Shown in pieces: positions 9,113 to 17,187 of a DNA stretch of 64,000 bases. Below the pieces are notes generated by a model that saw only the letters and a program-made list of their open reading frames with translations, searched no databases and was not told where the DNA came from. Each line of letters opens with the position of its first letter. Position 1 is the stretch's first letter. The position numbers and the translations under genes were made by a program. Origin of the DNA: a bacterium (GTDB taxonomy: Bacteria > Myxococcota_A > Polyangia > Nannocystales > Nannocystaceae); the NCBI GenBank assembly GCA_024742475.1, contig JANSYI010000019.1:114880-178879 (forward strand), given 5' to 3'.

Positions 9113-11266
9113 ATGAAACACGCACCCCTTCCTCGTACGTTGACCTTCGTCCTGCTCGGGTTGGCCTCCATGGGGGCGTGCTCTACCTCCGGCCAATCCG
9201 GGTCGAACGACGACCTCGGCTTTCCCGTCGACGACGCGGCGTCGGGCAAGGAGGACGCGTTCGGTCGGTCGCTCGTCGGCCCGCCCAACGCCTACCCCAC
9301 CGACCCGCGCGCGCTGCAGGACGACTTCGAGAACGAGCTGCGGACCAACTTCCGCGCGCGTCGTGAGTTTGGCTGGCAGGTGATGCTCAAGGCGCTCGAG
9401 CCCGTGCCGCTGCTCGGGCTCGCCGACCAGCTCGAAGCCCGCCCCGACTGCCCGCAAGGCGTCTCCGATCGCGACCTCGACAAGTGCTCGCGGCAGCGCG
9501 ACCAGGGGTCGTGCGAGGCGTTCACGTCGGGCGACGTCGAGATCTGCGGTTGGGACGAGACGCTGGGCACGTGCGCCCCGGTCTGCGACAACCTCACCCT
9601 CGAGGACGGGACCGAGATCCCGACCGTGCCGCGGTTTCAGACCTGGTACGGCATCGAGGACGTCACCCACATCTTCAAAACGGCCTACGACCTGCTGGAC
9701 GACGAGGACAAGCTCCTGCGAGCCCCGCTGGGCGACGACCTCATCGGGCAGGCGTTCGCCGACAACAACACCAAGAAGGACCGCCTCTCCAGCTGGCCGC
9801 TGCGACGCTACACCAAGGCGGTCGACGAGCTGTTCGGCTGCGACCTCGAGCGGTTCGAGGACGAGACCGACGAGGCGTTCGCGGATCGCTGCGCGTTCCA
9901 GCGCCAGAGCCAGTTCTCGGGTGCGGGCGCGGCCGGCGGGGGCATCGCGCGCATCATGTACACGCCGGCGATGGCCCGGCACATGGTGTCCAACTATGCC
10001 CAGGTGCTCGACTGCGCGGACGACCGCCTCGGCGGCACGTGGTGCGACCCCGCGCAGGGCGACTGCACGCCGTTCTCCGAGGAGCCGGAGAACTTCTCGA
10101 CCTGCTTCTCCTCCGAGTTTCCCGCCGATGCGGGCCATCCGTTCGAACAGCTGGGCCTGCCCGAGCTCGGCGGCACCGCGGTCGTCAAGCTCACCTGGAG
10201 CCGCGTGGGGTTCGGCTTCGACCTGCCGGCCTACGACACCGACCCCGAGGCGCTCGAGCGCCGTATCGGCGAGGGCGCCAGCGCGCTGTGGAACCCCGAG
10301 GGCGATCGAGCGTTCGCGCCTCCGGAGGAAGCCCCGCGCTCCTCGGCCGATATCCCGTTTCCCACGCCCGACGACATCTACACGATCCAGACCCGCGGAG
10401 GCTCGCTGTATCGCCTCACGGGCATTCACGTCATGACCAAGGAGGCCCGCCACTGGGTCTGGGTGACGATGTGGTGGAGCGACCGGCCCGACGAGGACTT
10501 CGGCGCCGACCGGCCCGAGGCGTTCGCAGAACTCGACTCGGCGTGGTCGAACTACAAGATGTGCGTGACGGTCGACTACGCCGAAGAGGACTCCGACCCC
10601 GTGGGGCGCTACGACGACGTGCCGTCGCTTCAGGCGGCGCTGAACGCCTCGGGGCACGAGAGCGGCGCACCGACGTGGTGCAGCAACCCGTACATCGAGC
10701 ACGGAGCCGGCAACGCGCGCACCAACTGCATCGGCTGCCACCAGCACGCGGGCACCCGTTCCTTCCCCGACGGGTCCGAGTTCGACCTCGACGGTGTCAT
10801 CGCGCAAGAGGATGGCGCGGTCACGGTCGCCAACCCGTTCCCCAACAACGGGCGGACGCGACGGCGTGACCTCTTCGCCACCGACTACTCCTGGGCGTTC
10901 AGCCGCATGGACGACCTGACCGAGTTGATCCGCCGCGAGGTCGAGTTCGAGAACGTGACCGACGGCCGCTACGGTCGGCTGCAGAACATCCTCGCGGGCG
11001 AGGGTGACGTCGAGGCGGGCGAGCTCATCTACCGCGCCGCGACGCAGTCGCAGACCTGCAGCGACTGCCACGGCGACCAGGGCGAGGGCGGGATCGGCCC
11101 GAACCTCGAGTCCCGCTTCGCCTCGAAGACCGAGTGGGAGCTCCTCTTCTCGGTGGTCGAAGGCCGAGGCGGGATGCCCGCTTGGGGCGAGTCGCTGTCG
11201 GACCAGCAGCTCACCGATCTCATGGCGTACCTCCGGGACAGCTTCGCGGACCCCGACGTCCGCTAG
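9113..11266 (+). CDS. Di-haem c-type cytochrome lipoprotein
   Basis: A 717-residue predicted lipoprotein (lipobox MGAC, Cys23) with GKED at 45-48. Two haem c sites: C539-IGC-H543 and C649-SDC-H653. The last 80 residues form a class I cytochrome c domain: CSDCH, then GGIGPNL, then GGMPAW with Met688 as the likely sixth ligand, then a C-terminal helix LTDLMAYLRD. The 500-residue N-terminal part is not recognised and contains several paired cysteines. The Met-ligated domain is the most conventional electron carrier in the region, so this protein may receive or hand on electrons for the other haem lipoproteins. Confidence 0.82.
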   Translation: MKHAPLPRTLTFVLLGLASMGACSTSGQSGSNDDLGFPVDDAASGKEDAFGRSLVGPPNAYPTDPRALQDDFENELRTNFRARREFGWQVMLKALEPVPLLGLADQLEARPDCPQGVSDRDLDKCSRQRDQGSCEAFTSGDVEICGWDETLGTCAPVCDNLTLEDGTEIPTVPRFQTWYGIEDVTHIFKTAYDLLDDEDKLLRAPLGDDLIGQAFADNNTKKDRLSSWPLRRYTKAVDELFGCDLERFEDETDEAFADRCAFQRQSQFSGAGAAGGGIARIMYTPAMARHMVSNYAQVLDCADDRLGGTWCDPAQGDCTPFSEEPENFSTCFSSEFPADAGHPFEQLGLPELGGTAVVKLTWSRVGFGFDLPAYDTDPEALERRIGEGASALWNPEGDRAFAPPEEAPRSSADIPFPTPDDIYTIQTRGGSLYRLTGIHVMTKEARHWVWVTMWWSDRPDEDFGADRPEAFAELDSAWSNYKMCVTVDYAEEDSDPVGRYDDVPSLQAALNASGHESGAPTWCSNPYIEHGAGNARTNCIGCHQHAGTRSFPDGSEFDLDGVIAQEDGAVTVANPFPNNGRTRRRDLFATDYSWAFSRMDDLTELIRREVEFENVTDGRYGRLQNILAGEGDVEAGELIYRAATQSQTCSDCHGDQGEGGIGPNLESRFASKTEWELLFSVVEGRGGMPAWGESLSDQQLTDLMAYLRDSFADPDVR

Positions 11267-11329
11267 AGCGCTCCGCGCGAAGCCTCGGGGGTTGCAGCAG
11301 ATTTCTTGCAAATCTCCCCAAGAGACCCA

Positions 11330-11358
11330 TTGACGGGCGGGGTATACGCCCGTACAAG
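11330..11358 (+). promoter_or_regulatory. Candidate promoter with 21-base dyad
   Basis: TTGACG (11330-11335) and TACAAG (11353-11358) are 17 bases apart. A perfect dyad, ACGGGCG (11333-11339) and CGCCCGT (11347-11353) with a 7-base centre, fills the space from within the -35 to the first base of the -10. This is the geometry of an operator that blocks or twists a promoter. It serves the lipoprotein starting at 11400. Confidence 0.5.
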
Positions 11359-11399
11359 TACCTACACGTCCTACCCGTACCTACGAAGACGAGACTGTG

Positions 11400-12605
11400 A
11401 TGAAGAAGACCGCCCTCCTTGTTGCCCTGAGCCTCTCTGTTCTCGCCTGTGACTCGGGCTCCGACGACGCCACCGCCGAAGACGGCCTCGGCGATGTCGG
11501 CCTCAACGACAGCACGGACGCGACGGGCAAGGCCGACGAGCTCGCCGGCCGCAGCGTTCGCCCGTTCTTCACCGAGATCGTCGAGTACGGGCCGGAGACC
11601 AAGCGCGGCATCTCGAGCGTCGTCGACGTGGACGGGCAGAGCATGACGACCGAGTCCGCGATGGTCTCGGTGCCCGCGGCCGACGAGTTCTTGCAGATGA
11701 CGGTCGCCAGCGGCGAGCCGAACACGACCATGCGGTTCTTCTTGGTCTACTCCCGCGACGGTCAGAGCTTCGAGATCATCACCGTCCAGGGCGAGGGCGA
11801 GTTCGGCGAAGGCGAAGGTCCCGACGGCGACGAAGACGCGCGCGTCGAGGTGCTGATGAGCATGTTCCAGTCGGCTTCGATCAACGTCGCAGAGAACACG
11901 ATCACCGTGACCTCGGACGACTCGGCGGGGGAGACCACCGTCGAGCTCGACGTGTCCGCCCGCGACGGCCAGTTCTTCGTCTATCCGTTCGTCGTCGACT
12001 CCGGCGAGGGCAACGATCTGCTCGGCGACTTCGCCTACGAGATCGACGCGCTGTGTGACGGCGTGCAATGCGGTGAGGAGCCGGCCGAGCCCGACGCGCC
12101 TGTCGACGACTACGCGCAAGCACGCGAGGTCGACCGCGCCACGGTCACCATCGGCGGTCCCGCGATCGAGTACACCCGAGCCAGCGTCGACGGCTTCTCG
12201 CTGGGTGGCACCGAGTTCTGGTTCCGCGACGACGACGGCGGCATCGACAAGACCTTCAGCTACGGCAACGGCAGCGAAGACGGCCGCAAGTGCATGCTCG
12301 CCAGCGCCATTCGCTTCGAAGCCATCATGGCCGACCCCCCGCCGTCGATGGTCGAGCTGCGGGACAACACGAACTGGGGCGGCAGCTTCTTCAACTGGAA
12401 CGAAGACAAGACCGTGCGCAACTGGCCCGCGCGCGCTGGCCTGTGGGCATGGACCACCGGCCTCATGAAGTGGATCAGCGTCACCAACCCCGACGGGACC
12501 TGCAGCCTGCCCACGGTCGACATCGTCGAGGCGGCCGCGGCCGACTGCCTGCGCACGGCCGACGGTGCCGACGGCGAGACGAAGGGCTGCGCGGCGGGGT
12601 TTTAA
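11400..12605 (+). CDS. Lipoprotein with GKAD motif, no haem site
   Basis: A 401-residue predicted lipoprotein. I use the ATG at 11400 rather than the GTG just before it: MKKTALLVALSLSVLAC is a textbook signal. GKADELAG at 43-50 resembles the GKxD motif in three neighbouring lipoproteins. The middle is acidic and beta-rich; the C-terminal part is Trp-rich (WGGSFFNW, LWAWTTGLMKW) with four or five cysteines. No CxxCH. It has its own candidate promoter and is followed by a two-hairpin repeat element. Function unknown. Confidence 0.72.
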   Translation: MKKTALLVALSLSVLACDSGSDDATAEDGLGDVGLNDSTDATGKADELAGRSVRPFFTEIVEYGPETKRGISSVVDVDGQSMTTESAMVSVPAADEFLQMTVASGEPNTTMRFFLVYSRDGQSFEIITVQGEGEFGEGEGPDGDEDARVEVLMSMFQSASINVAENTITVTSDDSAGETTVELDVSARDGQFFVYPFVVDSGEGNDLLGDFAYEIDALCDGVQCGEEPAEPDAPVDDYAQAREVDRATVTIGGPAIEYTRASVDGFSLGGTEFWFRDDDGGIDKTFSYGNGSEDGRKCMLASAIRFEAIMADPPPSMVELRDNTNWGGSFFNWNEDKTVRNWPARAGLWAWTTGLMKWISVTNPDGTCSLPTVDIVEAAAADCLRTADGADGETKGCAAGF

Positions 12606-12612
12606 TCCGTAA

Positions 12613-12654
12613 GGGAAACCTCTCGGTTTCCCTCGCTGCGGGGGCAAAGCCCCC
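12613..12654 (+). repeat. Two-hairpin 3' element, copy 1
   Basis: GGGAAACC (12613-12620), loop TCTC, GGTTTCCC (12625-12632), then TCGCTGC, then GGGGGC, loop AAA, GCCCCC (12640-12654). It begins 7 bases after the TAA of the lipoprotein gene. Similar elements follow dksA, the 44025 gene and rpmF. Both stems would form in the transcript; there is no T run, so a role in 3' end protection or termination is only inferred. Confidence 0.75.
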
Positions 12655-12660
12655 TGCGCT

Positions 12661-12888
12661 TCACCCTTCCAAGTTCGGGCGCGGGGCGCCCTCGCTCGTC
12701 GCTTCGCTCCTCCTCCGCATTCGGGGCTGCGGTGGTGGGACGCGCCCCCTTCGCTTCACCCTTCCAAGTTCGGGCGCAAGGCGCCCTCGCTCGTCGCTTC
12801 GCTCCTCCTTCGCATTCGGGGCTGCGGTGGTGGGACGCGCCCCCTTCGCTTCACCCTTCCAAGTTCGGGCGCAAGGCGCCCTCGCTCG
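12661..12888 (+). repeat. 95-bp tandem repeat, 2.4 copies
   Basis: The unit begins TCACCCTTCCAAGTTCGGGC at 12661, 12756 and 12851, a period of exactly 95. The first two copies differ at a few bases (GCGGGG against GCAAGG; CTCCTCC against CTCCTTC); the third stops after about 38 bases. Each full unit contains CTCGCTCGTCGCTTCGCTCC and ends in a C-rich run. It lies directly after the two-hairpin element in a 428-base stretch without a supported gene (12606-13033). Confidence 0.8.
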
Positions 12889-13033
12889 GGAGCTCTCGGT
12901 GTCCCTCGTGGGGGGCGCGCGCGGAGCGGAGGCTAGGGGTGTCGACTGTGGTCGGCGCCCCTTCTTCGTGTAGTCCAAAGCTCTCGGCGCGGGTACACTC
13001 GAAGGCCGCGGTGGGGAACCGCGCGAGTGCGTC

Positions 13034-14854
13034 ATGAACATGGGTTATTCCATCCTCCGTGCGCTGCCGCTGGCCGCGCTGTCGTTTGCGATCGCCGGCT
13101 GTCCGGACGAGAACTCCAACCGCCCCACCGGCAACACGCTCGGAGAGACCGACAGCGCCACGGCGAGCGTCGGTGACACCGAGAACGACACGTTCGATTC
13201 CGAGAGCGACAGTGACGCGGACTCCGACACCTCCTCGGACATCTGCCTGGCGCACAACTGCGAGAGCGACCTCGAGTGTGGCGGGTGCAGCAACGGCGAG
13301 AACACTTGCTACCTCCCGGACAAGCGCTGCGTGGCCTGCAATCCGGACACCGGAGACGGCTGCGAGGCCGGCGAAGAGTGCACCGAGTTTGGCCAGTGCG
13401 TGCCCGAGGGGCTCACGTGCGACACCGACGACGAGGGCGTACCGACCATCGAGTGCAACGACGACCCCGACTGCGCGGCATGTGACCCCGACCATCAGGT
13501 CTGTTCGGCAGGGCGGTGCGTGCAGTGTCGCGGAGACGCGACCGACGCGTGCCAGTCCACCGAAATCTGCGTCGCGAACGAGTGCGTGGCCAAGTGCCCG
13601 ACCGAGTGCAGCAGCAACGACGAGTGCGGCGAGTGCACGACCACCGACGAAGATCAGTCGCCGCTGAACGCCTGCCACAACCACCAGTGCGCGGAGTGTT
13701 CGAACACCAGCTCCACCCCGATCTCGTGCCCCAACGGCGAGGTCTGCACCGACCAGGGCGTCTGCGTGCCGCAGTGCGGTATCCCCGGTCAGAGCCCCGG
13801 CGTGTGCGAGAGCGATGCCGACTGCCAGGGCTGCGAAGGCGACAACACCAACTGCATCATCCCGATCAACGACGATCGCGGCACGTGCGGTCCGGTGGCC
13901 TCGGGCTGCTCCGACCTCGGTGAGGGCGTGGTCGTGCTGCCCGAGCCGTTCTCCCAAGTCACCAACGCCTGCTCCGACGACCCCGACTGTGAGGGCGTCG
14001 GCGTCCAGTACAACGTCGGGGAGCTGCTGCGCGAGCTGACCGGCTTCAACGAGATCGACGACGCGATCGTCGAGTATCCGATGTCGCGCTGCGCCGAGCT
14101 CACCGTCGGCTCGGGCGGATCGTCGATCAGCTGCGGCATCTGCGTCCCCTGCGAGGAGGACAACGACTGCCAAGACCTCGACATCGACGAGGTGGCCGGC
14201 GACGCGTTCGGGCCGCTCGGTGCGGTGGCCACGGCGCTGCTGCTCGACCAGCTCTTCGGGCCCACCGAGCACGTCATCCACATGTTCTGCCAGCCCGTGG
14301 CGGCCGGCTACGGCGCCTGCGTCCCGTGCCCGAACCTGCTGAGCGACTGCTCGGTCGGGGGTGGCGGTGGCGGAAGCGGTATGTGCGAGCACGGCGTCGA
14401 CGAGGTCGGCTCGCCGCTCGACCCGATGTGTGGCGCGTGTGCCGAGGCCGTCTGCGCCGTTGACGACTTCTGCTGCAACACCGAGTGGGACGAGGTCTGC
14501 GTCAACGCCGTCGACATCTACTGCACGACGGGTGCCTGCCACGACCAGTGCGACACCGGCGAGGCGCTCAACCCCTCGTGCAACGAGTGCGTCGAGACGA
14601 TCTGCGACGACGACCCGTACTGCTGCGAGACCGAGTGGGACGAGGTCTGCGTCAACGCGGTCGACGACTTCTGCGGCGGCGAGTGTGTCGGTGACGGCTG
14701 CTCGCACGACGAGTGCAGCGCCGGCGGAGCCCTCGACTCGGCCTGCTCGGACTGCGCGACCGCGGTCTGCGACGCCGACCCGTTCTGCTGCGAGACCGAG
14801 TGGGACACCCTCTGCGTCGAAGAGGCCGAAGGCCAGGCCGCCTGTAGCTGCTAG
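13034..14854 (+). CDS. Cys-rich repeat lipoprotein
   Basis: A 606-residue predicted lipoprotein (lipobox IAGC; ATG at 13034, another at 13040). An acidic Ser/Asp/Thr linker (residues about 38-75) is followed by dozens of cysteines in short loops such as CNPDTGDGC. From residue 451 there are three copies of a 45-52 residue module with the core VCxxDxFCCxTEWDxxCV, a disulfide repeat that I recall in myxobacterial extracellular proteins. A surface adhesion or matrix role is inferred; no catalytic motif is seen. Its stop shares CTAG with the stop of dapF on the other strand. Confidence 0.78.
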   Translation: MNMGYSILRALPLAALSFAIAGCPDENSNRPTGNTLGETDSATASVGDTENDTFDSESDSDADSDTSSDICLAHNCESDLECGGCSNGENTCYLPDKRCVACNPDTGDGCEAGEECTEFGQCVPEGLTCDTDDEGVPTIECNDDPDCAACDPDHQVCSAGRCVQCRGDATDACQSTEICVANECVAKCPTECSSNDECGECTTTDEDQSPLNACHNHQCAECSNTSSTPISCPNGEVCTDQGVCVPQCGIPGQSPGVCESDADCQGCEGDNTNCIIPINDDRGTCGPVASGCSDLGEGVVVLPEPFSQVTNACSDDPDCEGVGVQYNVGELLRELTGFNEIDDAIVEYPMSRCAELTVGSGGSSISCGICVPCEEDNDCQDLDIDEVAGDAFGPLGAVATALLLDQLFGPTEHVIHMFCQPVAAGYGACVPCPNLLSDCSVGGGGGGSGMCEHGVDEVGSPLDPMCGACAEAVCAVDDFCCNTEWDEVCVNAVDIYCTTGACHDQCDTGEALNPSCNECVETICDDDPYCCETEWDEVCVNAVDDFCGGECVGDGCSHDECSAGGALDSACSDCATAVCDADPFCCETEWDTLCVEEAEGQAACSC

Positions 14855-15663
14855 AGCGCGACGGAGCCGTCGAAGACCACGCGCGCGGGGCCACGCATGT
14901 GCACGCCCGCGTCGCGGTCTTCGGGCACCGTGATCCAAAGCCGTCCGCCGGGGAGGTCGACCGCCAGCGGCGTGCCGGCATCGCGTCGACCTGTCCATAC
15001 GGCTGCGCACGCGGTGGCGCAGGCTCCGGTGCCGCACGCCTGCGTGATGCCGCAGCCGCGCTCCCACACCCACAGCGTGATCGCGTCATCCCGCAGGCGC
15101 GCGAACTCGACATTGGTGCGGTTGGGAAACGCGTCGTCGACCTCGGCCGAAGGCCCCTCGGTTCGCGCGAGCCGTTCGGGGTCGTCCTCGACGAAGGCGA
15201 TCGCGTGCGGGTTGCCCATCGACACGCCTCGAAAGACCCGCCCGTTCGCGATGCGGAGGTCTCCGAGGTCCACGCCGGGCCCCATGTCGACACCGACCTC
15301 CACCCGGTCGCCGACGCGGCTGACCGAGCAGGGCTTGACCCCCGCATCGGTCTGGATCCGTAGCGCGTCCGTTCCGCGCTGCTCACCGAGGTGTTGCGCC
15401 ACGCACCGCAGGCCGTTGCCGCACATCTCCGGCCGGCTGCCGTCGTGGTTGACGACGATCATCGAGCCGTCGGTGTCGGCGTCTGGGGGACCAATGATCA
15501 GCAGTCCGTCGCCTCCGACGCCCGTGCGGCGGTCGCACAGCCGAGAGGCCGCCTCCTGGAGGGCTGGCAGCTCCGACTCGAGCGCCGCCGGCGTCGCTGC
15601 GGTGCGGTCGATCAGCAGGAAGTCGTTGCCCAGGCCCTCCACCTTGCGAAACGTCAGCGTCAC
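14851..15663 (-). CDS. dapF: Diaminopimelate epimerase
   Basis: Interconverts LL- and meso-diaminopimelate for lysine and peptidoglycan synthesis, in the cytoplasm. The 270-residue length fits the family. Both catalytic cysteines are present: Cys81 in MCGNGLRC and Cys210 in ACGTGAC, together with the N-terminal GLGNDF and GNPHAIAF motifs. The GTG at 15663 places the start at MTLTFRKVEG as expected. It is the last gene of the leftward pgk-tpiA-secG-regulator run, 38 bases after the regulator. Confidence 0.95.
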   Translation of the reverse strand: MTLTFRKVEGLGNDFLLIDRTAATPAALESELPALQEAASRLCDRRTGVGGDGLLIIGPPDADTDGSMIVVNHDGSRPEMCGNGLRCVAQHLGEQRGTDALRIQTDAGVKPCSVSRVGDRVEVGVDMGPGVDLGDLRIANGRVFRGVSMGNPHAIAFVEDDPERLARTEGPSAEVDDAFPNRTNVEFARLRDDAITLWVWERGCGITQACGTGACATACAAVWTGRRDAGTPLAVDLPGGRLWITVPEDRDAGVHMRGPARVVFDGSVAL

Positions 15664-15701
15664 GTCGCGAGCCTGCGAGAGGACCCGCCGCCGGTCAACA
15701 C

Positions 15702-16634
15702 TCAGATGCTGGCGTCGGGGTCGGGGGCCGTGGCGGAGGCCGCGCGCGCGTTCACGCCGAACTTGTCGATCTTGCGCCGCAGGGCGTGCCGGGTGATGCC
15801 CAGCAGCTCCGCAGCCCGGACGATCCGCCCGTCGGCAAGCTCGAGCGCCAAGGTGATGGCCTTGATCTCGATCTCTCGCAGCGAGGCCCCAGGCAGACGG
15901 ACGTGCAGTGTGCCCGACGCCTGAACCTCTTTGGTGGCCAAGCCCAGATCGGCCGGGCTGATCCAGCGCCCGGTGCTGCCCAGGGCGGCCTGCTCGAGCA
16001 GCCCCCGGATCTGGCGGGCGTTGCCGGGCCAGGACTGCCGCTCCAGCTCGGCCAGCGCGCCCGGAGACAGCGCTCGGGCGGGCATCCCGTAGCGAGCGCA
16101 CGTCTCATCGAGCGCCACGCGTGCGATGGCCGCGATGTCTTGGGTTCGCTCGGAGAGGTCGGGGACCTCGAGGACGGCCTCGGTCATCCGCCCGAACAGC
16201 TGCTCATGGTCCAACGACCGCTCGCGCAGCGTCGCCAGCGGGGTTCGCGACAGCAGGACGACCGTCGTCTCCTTGGCCTGCGCGATGCGCTCCTTGATCG
16301 CCTGGGCGGCGCCCGCCTCGAGCGCGTGGGCGTTCTCGACGATGAGCATCCCCGGAGCCGTCGCGACGTCCTTGGGCAAGGCCGCGCCGTCGACCACCAA
16401 CGCCGGCGCCAGCGGGCCGCGCATCCGCTGGTGGATCCAGCGGGCCAGCCGACGTTTGCCGACCCCCGCGGGCCCGGTGACGACGATGACCCGGCAGCCC
16501 GCGTCGGCCGTCGCCTCCGAACGCCGGCGCAGCCGGGCCAGGCTCTCGCTCGGCCCGTGCAACCACGCGTGGTCGGTGGCGGGGGCGGAGCCGAACTCCA
16601 AGGAGGACAAGGCGATCACGCTGCGGTCCATCAT
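15702..16634 (-). CDS. AAA+/Fis regulator without GAFTGA
   Basis: A 310-residue protein with the order of an NtrC-type activator core: AAA+ ATPase (about 25-235) then a Fis-type helix-turn-helix (about 250-295, AAELLGITRHALRRKIDKFG). Walker A is degenerate, GPAGVGKR at 54-61 with Arg where Ser/Thr is expected, and the Walker B region reads LIVEN. I find no GAFTGA loop, so contact with sigma-54 is unlikely. No receiver domain. It could be a sigma-54-independent DNA-binding regulator of the TyrR kind or a structural DNA-binding protein. It sits between secG and dapF. Confidence 0.8.
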   Translation of the reverse strand: MMDRSVIALSSLEFGSAPATDHAWLHGPSESLARLRRRSEATADAGCRVIVVTGPAGVGKRRLARWIHQRMRGPLAPALVVDGAALPKDVATAPGMLIVENAHALEAGAAQAIKERIAQAKETTVVLLSRTPLATLRERSLDHEQLFGRMTEAVLEVPDLSERTQDIAAIARVALDETCARYGMPARALSPGALAELERQSWPGNARQIRGLLEQAALGSTGRWISPADLGLATKEVQASGTLHVRLPGASLREIEIKAITLALELADGRIVRAAELLGITRHALRRKIDKFGVNARAASATAPDPDASI

Positions 16635-16759
16635 TGCGGCTGGACCTCTATGGGGAGTCGCACAGCGCGCGGCAAGTTGTGCGGGCGCCCCGCGCTCGGT
16701 CTTTGGACCAGGGGGGCGTCCGAGATCGGGACGCGCCAGCGCCCCGGGAGCGAGGCCGG

Positions 16760-17161
16760 TCAGCCGGCGCCGGACTCTTCGACGGGCGTGTCGCCCGAGG
16801 GGGCGGAGCCGGCGGGCGGCAGCGACAGCGGGTTGGGGCCGACGCGCTCGTAGTTGACCTCGTCGTCCTCGCCCGCGAGGTTCTTCTCGGCTTCGAGCTC
16901 CTCGGACATGTCCTGGAGGCGGTCGGATCCGGCGTGGGTGCTCGCGTAGGCGAGGTACACGGCGCAGACCATGAACCCGATGGCCAGGCCCTGGGTGAGC
17001 TTGGCCAGGAAGTCGGCGCCACCGCCGCCTCCGAAGACGCTCTGGCTCGCGCCGCCACCGAGCGCGGAGCCCATGCCGCCGCCCTTGCCGGCCTGCAGCA
17101 GGACCACGAGCACCAAGACGATGGTGATGAGGACGTAGACGATCTCGACGAAGAGTTCCAT
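16760..17161 (-). CDS. secG: Preprotein translocase subunit SecG
   Basis: Small membrane subunit of the SecYEG channel. The 133 residues have two membrane segments (about 3-22 and 52-72) joined by the family's Gly-rich loop with QAGKGGGMGSALGG. The C-terminal tail of about 60 acidic and Pro-rich residues is longer than in enterobacteria, as often seen in this phylum. It lies directly after tpiA, the usual neighbour. Confidence 0.95.
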   Translation of the reverse strand: MELFVEIVYVLITIVLVLVVLLQAGKGGGMGSALGGGASQSVFGGGGGADFLAKLTQGLAIGFMVCAVYLAYASTHAGSDRLQDMSEELEAEKNLAGEDDEVNYERVGPNPLSLPPAGSAPSGDTPVEESGAG

Positions 17162-17187
17162 GGCGGGGGGAGGGGGTGAGGCGGGGT

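Noticed and set aside
5449..9288. 1,279-residue leftward open frame opposite the tri-haem gene
   Set aside because: The other strand has a signal peptide, lipobox and three CxxCH sites; the antisense frame shows no motif and arises from high third-position GC.
12661..12888. CRISPR-like array
   Set aside because: The repeat is 95 bases with no unique spacers and no cas genes nearby.
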